From assembly GCF_026015965.1 (NCBI RefSeq), contig NZ_CP110383.1:529808-593807 (forward strand): a stretch of DNA of 64,000 nt, read 5' to 3'. The notes beneath the pieces were generated by a model. The model was not told the origin of the DNA, searched no databases, and saw only the letters and a list, made by a program, of their open reading frames with translations. Within the stretch, counting starts at the first letter, position 1. Every line of letters begins with the position of its first letter. This stretch comes from Selenomonas sputigena. Lineage in GTDB: Bacteria > Bacillota > Negativicutes > Selenomonadales > Selenomonadaceae. Position numbers and translations under genes: made by a program. Positions 32,940 to 40,669 of this stretch are shown piece by piece.

Positions 32940-33770
32940 GTGTCCAGCGATCTGCATACGCATACGTCATATTCCGACGGAAAGATGACGCCCGAGGAGC
33001 TTGTGGCGGCGGCGAAGGAAGCGGGGCTTCGCTACATCGCAATCACGGATCATGATACCGTGGACGGCGTCACGCATCTTTATGAGGAAGGGCTTTTGCC
33101 TGCGAAGGGCATCGGCATCATACCGGGCATTGAGTTCAGCGCCCATCATGAAAAGCGGGAAATCCATATCCTCGGCTACAATGTCGACATCTATCGCCGC
33201 GATCTCCTCGACCGCCTGAACGATGTGGGAGAGGCGCGTTGGAGTCGCTTCGCTGAGATGGTGGAGAAGCTGCAGGAGCTTGGCTACGGCATTACGGAAA
33301 CGGATGTGCTGAAGGTAGCAGGCACGAGCAAATCCATCAGCCGCTCGCACATCGGACGGGCTCTCGTGCTCAAAGGCTGTTTTTCCAGCGTACGCGAGGC
33401 GTTCGATGCTGTGCTTTCCAAAGGCCGTCCCGCTTATGTTTCACACTATCGCCTAGAGCCGGAAGAAATCGTCGCGCTGATCAAGAATGCGGGCGGTACG
33501 CCCGTCCTCGCTCATCCGAAGCTTGTCGGTGACGACGCGCTCGTCGAGCATGTGCTCGACCTCGGCATCGAGGGCATTGAGGCATTTTATCCGCAGCACG
33601 ATACGGTCGATACGCAGCGCTATCTCGGTATGGCGGAGCGCCGCCATCTGCTCGTGACGGGCGGCTCGGACTTCCACGGCTTTGCTTCGCGCTATCCGCA
33701 GGAACTTGGCATCTTCACGGTGGAGGATTCATTCGCGGAGAAGCTGTATAAGCCGAGAATGAATCTTTAG
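32940..33770 (+). CDS. PHP domain phosphoesterase (nucleoside bisphosphate phosphatase type)
   Basis: A 276-residue protein with the PHP metal-binding motifs DLHTHTSYSDG (residues 4-14), AITDHDT (around 36), PGIEFSAHH (around 66), HPKLV (around 193) and TGGSDFHG near the C-terminus. Proteins of this size resemble the YciV/RNase AM group, which act on 3',5'-nucleoside bisphosphates and 5' ends of RNA. This would fit the RNA-decay genes upstream. GTG 32940 follows GGGAGTGAGG. The precise substrate is inferred. Confidence 0.85.
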   Translation: MSSDLHTHTSYSDGKMTPEELVAAAKEAGLRYIAITDHDTVDGVTHLYEEGLLPAKGIGIIPGIEFSAHHEKREIHILGYNVDIYRRDLLDRLNDVGEARWSRFAEMVEKLQELGYGITETDVLKVAGTSKSISRSHIGRALVLKGCFSSVREAFDAVLSKGRPAYVSHYRLEPEEIVALIKNAGGTPVLAHPKLVGDDALVEHVLDLGIEGIEAFYPQHDTVDTQRYLGMAERRHLLVTGGSDFHGFASRYPQELGIFTVEDSFAEKLYKPRMNL

Positions 33771-33851
33771 AGAGACCGACTGTCCTTTTTGCAAGGATTT
33801 CGCAGGAAAATTCCCTCGCTTTAGTTTCTTAAAGAAGCAGGAGAGAAAGAT

Positions 33852-34685
33852 ATGGACGTCATAGCATTCGTAGGTCCGAGCGGCACAGGCAAGAGTCACC
33901 GCGCCTTGCTCGTGGCGCATCAGCATCAGGCGGACGCCATCATTGATGACGGCATCCTGATCAAGGACGGCAAGATCGTCGCCGGTTCTTCCGCCAAGAT
34001 GGAGAAGAGCAAAATCATGGCGGTGCGCCGCGCCATTTTCGTTCTGCCCGGACATGCGGAAGAAGTGCGTTCTGCTATCGCCGAGTGCAGGCCGCATCGC
34101 ATCCTCATCCTTGGGACTTCCGAGAACATGGTCTATAAGATCGTGCGCATACTGAAACTGCCGACGATCGAACAGATCATCCACATCGAAGACATCGCGA
34201 CGCAGCGTGAGATGCAAAAAGCGCGGGACAGCCGACTGAAGCAGGGCAAGCACATCATACCCGTTCCGACGATCGAGCTGAAGCCTCATGCTTCGGGCTT
34301 CCTCATCGATCCCATCCAGTCCTTTTTCCGCCGCAACCGCACGCGTCGCCGCAAACTCGGCGAGAAGTCCATCGTGCGCCCGGTGTTCAGCTATTATGGC
34401 AAGCTCATCATCGACGATCTGGCAATTCGCGAGATGGTCGTGCGCATCGTGCATGAGAAGGAATACATCTCGGAGGTCGGTTCTGTGCGCGTGCGCCACG
34501 TCTGGAAAGGCGACGAGGATCGCGGCCTTGAGATTTCCTGTTCCGTCGTGCTGACCTACGGCAGCCATATTCCGACACTCATCAAGGAGACGCAGCAGCG
34601 TGTGAGAACGAAGGTCGAATACATGACGGGACTTTTCGTGCGCGAGGTCGACATCATGGTGCAGGCGCTTTATATCGAAGCGTAA
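33852..34685 (+). CDS. P-loop NTP-binding protein fused to an Asp23/Gls24-like domain
   Basis: A 277-residue protein with a clear Walker A motif at residues 8-15 (GPSGTGKS), followed by a small alpha/beta domain (ILILGTSENMVYKIVRILKL). A basic linker RRNRTRRRKLGEKS (around 160-172) leads to residues about 175-277, which resemble Asp23/YloU proteins: YYGKLIIDDLAIREMV, then LEISCSVVLTYGSHI, and RVRTKVEYMTGLFVREVDI. Asp23-like proteins act in envelope stress or alongside metabolic enzymes. I do not recognise the fusion as a characterised protein. ATG follows AGGAGAGAAAGAT. Confidence 0.7.
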   Translation: MDVIAFVGPSGTGKSHRALLVAHQHQADAIIDDGILIKDGKIVAGSSAKMEKSKIMAVRRAIFVLPGHAEEVRSAIAECRPHRILILGTSENMVYKIVRILKLPTIEQIIHIEDIATQREMQKARDSRLKQGKHIIPVPTIELKPHASGFLIDPIQSFFRRNRTRRRKLGEKSIVRPVFSYYGKLIIDDLAIREMVVRIVHEKEYISEVGSVRVRHVWKGDEDRGLEISCSVVLTYGSHIPTLIKETQQRVRTKVEYMTGLFVREVDIMVQALYIEA

Positions 34686-34731
34686 TCTGTACGCGCAACG
34701 TTCGCTTTGTGGACGTTGTGCGCCGCCTGCT
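34686..34731 (-). repeat. Dispersed palindromic repeat, partial copy C
   Basis: About 46 bp matching the palindromic core of copy E in the same orientation (GTACGCGCAACGTTCGCTTT, then GTGGACGTTGTGCGCCGCC). The left portion with the promoter-like sequence is absent. Confidence 0.6.
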
Positions 34732-34741
34732 CATCGAGAAG

Positions 34742-34782
34742 AAAGGCGCTCCCCTTACTCTTCGAGGGGGAGCGCCTTTTTC
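34742..34782. terminator. Bidirectional terminator overlapping the end of the glycosylase gene
   Basis: AAAGGCGCTCCCC and GGGGAGCGCCTTT form a 13-bp stem with A/T runs on both sides. The stop codon of the minus-strand glycosylase gene (34755-34757) lies in the loop, so the right arm encodes its last residues. Confidence 0.85.
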
Positions 34783-35270
34783 CATGCTTTTACGAGATCG
34801 TCGAAGCGCCAGCGCGCGTTGGCTGCGCTCGTCGAGGGCAGCGCATGAAAGGTGAGATCGTCGCGTTTCAGGAGCGACTTGTTGGCACGGCGAAAAGTAT
34901 CGGCCGATTTGCCGCCGTTCAGGCAGAAGGTGGAGAGGCGCGGATAATGCGCGAGGAGCGCGGTGAAGTCGTTGGGCTTTGCCGCGCGAATCGCTGAGTC
35001 CAAGCTGCCTTCGCGCTCGCATGAGGCGATGGAGTCCCAAAGCGCGATATGGTGGCGGAGCAGCATTTGAAGCCGCGCCGTATAGTCCTGCGGTGGCTCA
35101 CCGCCCTCCAACAGATACGCCATGAGCCGCCAGAAGCGATTCTGCGGGTAGGCGTAGTATTGCTGCGCCCTGAGCGACGCCGCGCCCGGCATTGAGCCGA
35201 GAATGATATGCGTACAGTTTGCGTCGATGCTCGGAGGAAAGCCGACGCAGGTGAAGGAAGAAGCGGGCAT
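34755..35270 (-). CDS. DNA-deoxyinosine glycosylase (uracil-DNA glycosylase superfamily)
   Basis: A 171-residue protein with the UDG-fold motif LGSMPGAASLRAQQYYAY (residues about 24-41), followed by PQNRFWRLM and a late LPSTSAANAR loop, as in the hypoxanthine-DNA glycosylase branch. It excises deaminated bases, hypoxanthine in particular, to start base-excision repair. ATG 35270 on the minus strand follows AAAGGAG. Its last codons, ending LPLEE, form one arm of the terminator. Confidence 0.82.
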   Translation of the reverse strand: MPASSFTCVGFPPSIDANCTHIILGSMPGAASLRAQQYYAYPQNRFWRLMAYLLEGGEPPQDYTARLQMLLRHHIALWDSIASCEREGSLDSAIRAAKPNDFTALLAHYPRLSTFCLNGGKSADTFRRANKSLLKRDDLTFHALPSTSAANARWRFDDLVKAWKKALPLEE

Positions 35271-35295
35271 GAGCAGGACTCCTTTGCAGTGGAAT

Positions 35296-35324
35296 TTGAC
35301 GAATCTGCCTTTACGTCGTATAAT
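35296..35324 (+). promoter_or_regulatory. Promoter of the putative antitoxin RNA
   Basis: TTGACG and TATAAT are 17 bases apart, close to consensus and stronger than the opposing toxin promoter. Predicted start near 35331. Confidence 0.7.
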
Positions 35325-35330
35325 AAGCGT

Positions 35331-35419
35331 AGAAAGGGTGCTACTGGTAACGGTCAGCCCCGCTAGAGAAATTTGGGTTAAGAAAGCCCGCCTCTTCCGG
35401 CAAAGACTAGGCGGGTTTT
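35331..35419 (+). ncRNA. Putative type I antitoxin RNA
   Basis: A transcript of about 89 bases from the promoter at 35296 would end at the hairpin 35383-35419 (AAAGCCCGCCT pairing with AGGCGGGTTTT). It contains no open frame with a ribosome site. It runs toward the toxin gene and overlaps the toxin mRNA at the shared bidirectional terminator. Its 5' part (GGTGCTACTGGTAACGGTC) shares words with the toxin mRNA leader and coding region, hinting at common origin or matched folding. Confidence 0.6.
35383..35419. terminator. Shared bidirectional terminator of the type I module
   Basis: An 11-bp stem (one G-T pair) with T-runs on both strands, lying between the stop of the toxin (35421) and the antitoxin RNA body. 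Confidence 0.8.
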
Positions 35420-35420
35420 C

Positions 35421-35489
35421 TTATGCTTTCAGAACGATAAGGATGAAAAGCGTTACCAAGAGCAACGCAATCAAATCATTAATCGCCAT
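35421..35489 (-). CDS. Putative type I toxin, small hydrophobic peptide
   Basis: A 22-residue peptide beginning MAINDLIALL and ending LIVLKA: a single hydrophobic helix with a terminal lysine, like the holin-like and Fst/TxpA-type membrane toxins of Firmicutes. Translation would start at ATG 35489, nine bases after AAAGGGGGC. That ribosome site is the arm of a small hairpin (GCCCTCGAAAGGGGGC), so translation may be masked by folding, as is common in type I toxins. The promoter is at 35551 on the minus strand, giving a leader of about 55 bases. Overexpression of such peptides depolarises the membrane in known cases; toxicity here is inferred. Confidence 0.65.
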   Translation of the reverse strand: MAINDLIALLLVTLFILIVLKA

Positions 35490-35550
35490 AAGCAACGCCC
35501 CCTTTCGAGGGCTAAGAATCGACCGCCACCGTTGTAGTAGCACCGTCTAT

Positions 35551-35559
35551 ATTATAGCA
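35551..35559 (-). promoter_or_regulatory. Toxin promoter, extended -10
   Basis: On the minus strand TGCTATAAT forms an extended -10 element; the hexamer 17 bases upstream (TTCCAT) is a weak -35. Confidence 0.6.
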
Positions 35560-35649
35560 CACATCCAATATTCATGGAAAGATTCCCGAAAAGGAAGCGC
35601 CTTAAGGAATTCTCCGATTCTTTCGACATAGAAATTGGAGGTGTTTTCT

Positions 35650-36051
35650 ATGAACATGATCGAGAAACTTGGCGGGCATGGTCTCGCATCTGCTGTAGGC
35701 GCGGTGCACAAGAAGAAGTCCGAGGCGGCACAGGATGCTTTTTCCGCCATCCTGCGGCAGATGGAAACGGGCGGCGGTGCGCCTCGCGGCGAAAATTCTG
35801 GCGATAAGAACGAGGAAGAAACGACGACCGTGACGAAGGTGATGGCAGACGGTTCCGTGCTCGTCACCGTCTATCGTGGGACGGAAATCATTTCGGAGAA
35901 CAAGACGAAGGCAACGACTGCCGAGAAGGATTCGACGGTCATCAGCACGAGGACAGAGCACATTGGGGGCGCGAAAGAAGCTGAGTTGAACGGTCGAACT
36001 GGTGCTGCGAGCGGAGCGAGTGCAGCGATGCTTCTGCAGTCGTTGGGCTGA
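35650..36051 (+). CDS. Hypothetical protein, hydrophilic, unknown function
   Basis: A 133-residue protein without signal peptide, membrane helix or recognised domain. It begins MNMIEKLGGHGLASAVGAVH, has a flexible Gly/Glu-rich centre (GGGAPRGENSGDKNEEE), then a beta-rich segment TTTVTKVMADGSVLVTVYRG in which short strands alternate with turns, and ends in an Ala-rich helix. ATG 35650 is preceded by GGAGGTG. It is followed by its own terminator, so it is probably a single-gene unit. Confidence 0.6.
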   Translation: MNMIEKLGGHGLASAVGAVHKKKSEAAQDAFSAILRQMETGGGAPRGENSGDKNEEETTTVTKVMADGSVLVTVYRGTEIISENKTKATTAEKDSTVISTRTEHIGGAKEAELNGRTGAASGASAAMLLQSLG

Positions 36052-36077
36052 GCATAGCTTTCATAAGAGACGAAGCG

Positions 36078-36109
36078 AAGGGGCTGCCTTTTGGCAGCCC
36101 CTTGTCGTT
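36078..36109 (+). terminator. Terminator after the hypothetical gene
   Basis: AAGGGGCTGCC and GGCAGCCCCTT form an 11-bp stem with a TTTT loop, followed by GTCGTTC, a weak T-run. Confidence 0.6.
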
Positions 36110-36123
36110 CTCGCCGAAGTGCA

Positions 36124-36152
36124 TTGACAAGCCGAGAGTTTTGCGGTAGCAT
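36124..36152 (+). promoter_or_regulatory. Promoter of the cobalamin-controlled uptake locus
   Basis: TTGACA (perfect) and TAGCAT are separated by 17 bases. Predicted start near 36158, at the riboswitch 5' end. Confidence 0.65.
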
Positions 36153-36157
36153 AGGCG

Positions 36158-36375
36158 GTGAAACAGTGTATTCATAATTTCATGAAGGACAGCGGAAAAT
36201 CTCCGCTGTGGAGCAGGTACCCGCAAGGGTTTAAGAGAAAATCCGGATATGCCGGAGCGGTCCCGCCACTGTGAGGGGAGCGAAGCTGCAAGGATGTCAC
36301 TGGGGCGTTGCCCTGGGAAGGCGCAGCCGAGCGATGAACCGAGCCAGGAGAACTGCCTGCTTGACAATCACCGTT
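36158..36375 (+). ncRNA. Cobalamin (B12) riboswitch
   Basis: Conserved cobalamin-aptamer blocks are present in order: GGAGCAGGTACCCGCAAGGG, GCCGGAGCGGTCCCGCCACT followed by GTGAGGGG, and the B12 box AGCCAGGAGAACTGCCTG (36342-36359). It senses adenosyl- or another cobalamin and controls the uptake genes downstream. Confidence 0.93.
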
Positions 36376-36441
36376 TGACCTGCGATCGATGGGAAGGGGA
36401 TTCTTCTGTGCCTGTGTGCGCCTTCGTGCCGCTGTAGGAGG

Positions 36442-36476
36442 GAGCTTTTCTCTTCGAGGGAGGAAGGCTCTTTTTT
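36442..36476 (+). terminator. Expression-platform terminator of the B12 riboswitch
   Basis: GAGCTTTTCTC and GAGGAAGGCTC pair over 11 bp (two G-T pairs) and are followed by TTTTTT. It lies between aptamer and first gene, indicating transcriptional control. Confidence 0.8.
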
Positions 36477-36554
36477 ATGGATGATTTTCCTCGCAGAAAG
36501 TTGGATTTCACCGCTATCGAAGCTTTGTCGTAGGCGGTGGGAGGAGGAACGGGC

Positions 36555-37538
36555 TTGAAGAAAAGTTTCTTTGCCATAGTCCTAGTCGTTGTCTGCCTGC
36601 TGCTGACGGCGTGTCGTACAGCGCCGGAGGCGGCGCAGGGCGGCGCGGGAAGCTATACGGTCACGGACAGCCAAGGTACGGTCGTCACCGTGCCTGCGCG
36701 GCCACATCGCATTGTCACGCTTTCGATGAGCACGGACGAGGTCATGCTCGGTCTTGTGCCGCCCGAGGATATGGCGGCGGTAAACGGCCTCCTCGACGAT
36801 CCTGTAAGCTCGAATGTTGTGGATCTTGCGAAGAAGGTGGAAAAGCGCGTCGGCAATCCGACAGTTGAAGAACTCGTCGCACTCTCGCCCGATCTCGTCA
36901 TCGTGCCTAACTGGGGGGATCTCGCCATCGTGCCGTCACTTCGTGAAGCGGGGCTTACCGTCGTCGTCTGCAAGGGCGCGAGGAATCTCGCCGAGATCAA
37001 GGAGACGATCGTGCTTCTCGCACAGGCGGCAGGCGTGCCCGAGCGCGGGGAGAAGCTCCTTGCGATGATGGACGAGCATCTCAAAGGCATAGAGAAGAAG
37101 GTCAGCGCCATCCCCGAGAGCGAGCGCAAGACCGTCGTCTTGATTTCCTTGATGTCGGGTTATGGCGGCATCGGCTCCAGCTTTGACGACGCCTGCCGTT
37201 ATGCGGGCGTGAAGAACGGCAGGTCGGCGCTCGGCATCCGCGACGGGCAGGTCATGACGAAGGAGCAGCTCGTCGAGATCAATCCCGACATCCTCTTCGT
37301 GCCGACGTACAACGACCATGGGAAATTTGACGTCGACAAGTTCCGCAAGGAATACTTCGATGATCCGTCTCTGCAGACGGTCAAGGCCATCCGCGAACAT
37401 CGCCTCGAAGAGCCGACGGAAGCCTATATCTACAACTGCTCGCAGGACTTCGTGCTCGGCGTGCAGGAAATCGCCTATCGCGCATACGGAGACGCTTTCG
37501 CCCAAGGGCGTGAAGAGCATCTCTCGGCGGTGGAATAA
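36555..37538 (+). CDS. Cobalamin ABC transporter substrate-binding lipoprotein (BtuF-like)
   Basis: A 327-residue lipoprotein: signal peptide KKSFFAIVLVVVCLLLTAC with lipobox LTAC, then a class III periplasmic-binding fold (PHRIVTLSMSTDEVMLGL, SPDLVIVPNWGD, NPDILFVPTYNDH). BtuF/FecB-type proteins hand cobalamin or siderophore to a FecCD permease. TTG 36555 follows GGAGGAGGAAC. It is the first gene after the B12 riboswitch, which supports a cobalamin-type ligand. No permease lies next to it; the nearest is 7.5 kb downstream. Confidence 0.85.
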   Translation: MKKSFFAIVLVVVCLLLTACRTAPEAAQGGAGSYTVTDSQGTVVTVPARPHRIVTLSMSTDEVMLGLVPPEDMAAVNGLLDDPVSSNVVDLAKKVEKRVGNPTVEELVALSPDLVIVPNWGDLAIVPSLREAGLTVVVCKGARNLAEIKETIVLLAQAAGVPERGEKLLAMMDEHLKGIEKKVSAIPESERKTVVLISLMSGYGGIGSSFDDACRYAGVKNGRSALGIRDGQVMTKEQLVEINPDILFVPTYNDHGKFDVDKFRKEYFDDPSLQTVKAIREHRLEEPTEAYIYNCSQDFVLGVQEIAYRAYGDAFAQGREEHLSAVE

Positions 37539-37572
37539 GGATTCATCAAATCATCAAGGAGGAGAAAAGAGC

Positions 37573-39504
37573 ATGAAGAGCAAGAAAATCTACGGCAAGG
37601 ATTGTTTGACAAGGAAGGTGTTGGCGGCTTTTTTTGCGTCGAGTCTCTGCTGTGCACCAGTGTTCGCGGCAGAAAGCGACGCGGCTGATGAAGCGACGGA
37701 TAATGCAGTGAACGATCTCGGCGCGACCGTCGTGACGGCGGAGCGCATACCGACGGAGCGCATGGATACGCCTGCCAACGTCACGGTCATCACGGCGAAG
37801 GAAATCGCCGCGAACCACTATGCGACCGTCGGCGAGGCGGTCGAGCATGTGAACGGCGTGACCGTCACGCGCATGGGCGGACAGCAGCAGGAATTGGTGC
37901 GTCTCAATGGGGATGGCCGAGTGCTTCTTCTTGTGGACGGAGAAAGGCTCAATAATGAGCAGGGGACTTCTACAGGGCGTTCCAGTGTTGATCTCAATAT
38001 GATTCCTTCGATGAAGAACATCCAGCGCATTGAGATCGTCAAGGGCGGCGCTTCGGCGCTTTACGGCAGCGATGCCGTGGGCGGCGTCATCAACATCATC
38101 ACGAAGAAGGGCGTGAAGAACGAGACGACCGTCGACCTCAGCACGGGCTCGTGGAAGACGCACAGCATCGAGCTGACGAATCAGGGCACCGACGGCAACT
38201 ACAGCTGGTTCGTGACGGGCGCCATGACGAACGGCGGCAACTTCGACTACAACTACAGAGGCTCGGGCTATACGATGAACAGCAGCGACTACCGCAACCG
38301 CAGCTTCTCCGTGCGTCTCGACGGCAAGATCGACGAGCGCAGCTCGGCGCATATCTACTACGGTCATCGCTCGGTCAATGCGGCGCAGTATAGCAGCACA
38401 GGAGCGTCATCCACATCGAGTGGTAAGCTGACGGAGGTGTTCAACAATGTCAGCGCTTCTTACCGCTTCAAGGAAGGTACGGCGGCGCCGGGCTTCCTGC
38501 GCGTCTTTAACAACTATAAGACCGCGACACAGGGCTCGGAGTTCAATGCGCTCCTTTGGGGCTTTGACTACCAGAACGGCTGGCAGCTCGATGATAAGAA
38601 TACGCTGATTGCCGGTGCAGAGTGGCATCAGAGCGATTCCTCGAATGAAAGCGAAGGACACTATAAAGGTAAGGGCATTACCAATAAAGCACTCTACGTG
38701 CAGGACACGATGAAGCTCGGCAAACTGTCGTTTGTGCCCGGCGTGCGCGTCGACAATCACAGCATGTTCGGCACGCATTGGACGCCGAAGGCAGCGCTGA
38801 ACTATCGTCCCGATGATGCGACGCAGTTCTATGCTTCGTGGGGCAAGGTGTTCAAGGCGCCGACGGCAGACGATCTTTATTATAACGACGCATATGGACT
38901 GCATGGCAACCCAAACCTTGAGCCGGAAACAGGTTGGACGGCAACGGTTGGTATGAATCACAAATTCAACGACAAGACGAGCATGGGCATCAGCTATTTT
39001 GAAAGCCACTTGGATGATGCCATCCGCTGGGCGAACGGTCCTTCCGGTTGGACTCCTTCCAACGTCAATAAGGAAAAGAAGCGCGGCATAGAGCTTTCCT
39101 TCCGTCAACGGCTCGATGATGCTTGGAGCTATGACTTGGGGTATTCGTATATCCGCACGGAAGTGGATGCCGGCGCGGGGCGCGGCTTTGTCTGGGAGAA
39201 CGGCAACAGTCAGCCGAACGGCTATCGCCTCGGCCTGCACTATGCGAAGGGGCCATGGAAGGCGAATATCCTCGGACGTATCGGCACGGGGCTTGATGAA
39301 GCCGTTTACCTCGACCATAGCTATGCCATCTGGGATTTCAATGTCAACTATGATATTGAAAAGAACATGACGGCGTACTTCCGCATCAACAATCTTACGG
39401 ATGAGGAATACTATACGCGCAAGTTGTCTTCTGGCTGGTTAGGAAATTCCTACTATCCCGGCACGGGTCGCTTTTACCAAATCGGCCTTACCTGCTCGTT
39501 TTGA
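37573..39504 (+). CDS. TonB-dependent outer-membrane receptor, BtuB-like
   Basis: A 643-residue outer-membrane beta-barrel protein. It has a signal peptide (about residues 1-32, ending PVFAAES), a TonB-box-like LGATVVTAERI, a plug domain (VGEAVEHVNGVTV, NIQRIEIVKGGASALYG, GVINIITKK) and a 22-strand barrel ending in the aromatic YQIGLTCSF. Size and position just behind the riboswitch and BtuF-like gene suggest vitamin B12 uptake. ATG 37573 follows AAGGAGGAGAAAAGAGC. Confidence 0.88.
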   Translation: MKSKKIYGKDCLTRKVLAAFFASSLCCAPVFAAESDAADEATDNAVNDLGATVVTAERIPTERMDTPANVTVITAKEIAANHYATVGEAVEHVNGVTVTRMGGQQQELVRLNGDGRVLLLVDGERLNNEQGTSTGRSSVDLNMIPSMKNIQRIEIVKGGASALYGSDAVGGVINIITKKGVKNETTVDLSTGSWKTHSIELTNQGTDGNYSWFVTGAMTNGGNFDYNYRGSGYTMNSSDYRNRSFSVRLDGKIDERSSAHIYYGHRSVNAAQYSSTGASSTSSGKLTEVFNNVSASYRFKEGTAAPGFLRVFNNYKTATQGSEFNALLWGFDYQNGWQLDDKNTLIAGAEWHQSDSSNESEGHYKGKGITNKALYVQDTMKLGKLSFVPGVRVDNHSMFGTHWTPKAALNYRPDDATQFYASWGKVFKAPTADDLYYNDAYGLHGNPNLEPETGWTATVGMNHKFNDKTSMGISYFESHLDDAIRWANGPSGWTPSNVNKEKKRGIELSFRQRLDDAWSYDLGYSYIRTEVDAGAGRGFVWENGNSQPNGYRLGLHYAKGPWKANILGRIGTGLDEAVYLDHSYAIWDFNVNYDIEKNMTAYFRINNLTDEEYYTRKLSSGWLGNSYYPGTGRFYQIGLTCSF

Positions 39505-39617
39505 CGCTTGCATGATGAATGGCGCCTTCTGCCCGCATTTTGACAGGAGACGCCTTTCTCATACGTTTCGGTTGTTGTCGATGCCATCATTTTATGTAAT
39601 TTCAGGAGGATTTTTTC

Positions 39618-40256
39618 ATGGACGCAATTATGACAGGCATAGAGTTTTTCCACAAGGGCGGCTCCATCATGTATGTGCTGCTCCTTTGCTCGATCTTCGT
39701 CGTGACGATCGGCATCGAGCGTGCGATGTACTTTTCGCGCATGGACACAGGACGCGCCTTTACGCGGGAGTTTTATCAGTGCATGGCGAACGATGATTTT
39801 GCGGGGGCGAGGAAACTTGCCGAAGATCATCGCGGGGCGCTTGCCAACATTCTTTTCGGGGCGATGAAGCTCGTAAAGAAGGATTCGTCTCGCGTCTCCT
39901 CCTACATGGAGATTCAGTCGGGCATCGTGCTGTCGAAGCTTAGGAAGCGTCTCTATTATTTGAGCGTCATCGTGACGATGGCGCCGCTTCTGGGACTTCT
40001 CGGCACGATCAGCGGCATGATCTCGGCATTTTCCGTGTTCAACCTTCAGTCGGGACAGGCGACGGCGATCACGGGCGGCGTCGGCGAGGCTTTGATCGCG
40101 ACTGCCATGGGGCTTTGTGTCGCCATCATCGCGCTCTCCGTGCACGCGTACTTCACGCAGCGCATTGAGAGCATTGTGACGGATATGGAGCAGTGCTTCT
40201 CACTTGTCGAGGGTGCGAAGGATGCGCTTTCTTCCAATGAGGGGGCGGCGCGATGA
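39618..40256 (+). CDS. exbB: ExbB/TolQ/MotA family proton channel protein
   Basis: A 212-residue inner-membrane protein with three helices: SIMYVLLLCSIFVVTIGIE near the N-terminus and two conserved C-terminal ones (VTMAPLLGLLGTISGMISAF and EALIATAMGLCVAIIALSV). It forms the pentameric channel that, with ExbD, uses the proton gradient to energise TonB. ATG 39618 follows TCAGGAGGATT. It overlaps exbD by four bases. Confidence 0.93.
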   Translation: MDAIMTGIEFFHKGGSIMYVLLLCSIFVVTIGIERAMYFSRMDTGRAFTREFYQCMANDDFAGARKLAEDHRGALANILFGAMKLVKKDSSRVSSYMEIQSGIVLSKLRKRLYYLSVIVTMAPLLGLLGTISGMISAFSVFNLQSGQATAITGGVGEALIATAMGLCVAIIALSVHAYFTQRIESIVTDMEQCFSLVEGAKDALSSNEGAAR

Positions 40257-40666
40257 GGCTCAGGGACAGGAGGGGCTTCGACAAGCCCGAGATCATCATC
40301 ATCCCGATGATTGACATCATGTTCTTCCTTCTCGTCTTCTTCATGCTCAGCACGCTCTACATGGTGAATCTCAAGACTGTCGACGTCAATATGCCGAAGG
40401 CGGCAAATGTAGAAACGCAGATGCGCGTGACTTATGTCGTCACGATGAAGAAGGACGGCAGCCTTTTCCTTGAGGATCAGCCCATCGCGGAAAAGACGCT
40501 TCTTGAGCGTGCCAAGGCGGAGAACGCGAGGAACGGCAACTTCTCCCTCGTGCTGCGCGCCGACCAGGATATCGACTATGGCATGGTCTATGCACTCCTC
40601 GACAAGTTTAAGGGCGCGGGCATCACGCGCTTCGGCCTTGCCGGTGAAAGCGCAGGGGGCAAGTGA
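40253..40666 (+). CDS. exbD: ExbD/TolR family protein
   Basis: A 137-residue protein with one N-terminal membrane helix holding the essential aspartate (PMIDIMFFLLVFFML) and a periplasmic domain (LFLEDQPIAEKTL through FGLAGESAGG). It is the proton-conducting partner of ExbB. The ATGA overlap with exbB implies coupled translation, and tonB follows after three bases. Confidence 0.93.
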   Translation: MRLRDRRGFDKPEIIIIPMIDIMFFLLVFFMLSTLYMVNLKTVDVNMPKAANVETQMRVTYVVTMKKDGSLFLEDQPIAEKTLLERAKAENARNGNFSLVLRADQDIDYGMVYALLDKFKGAGITRFGLAGESAGGK

Positions 40667-40669
40667 CGT

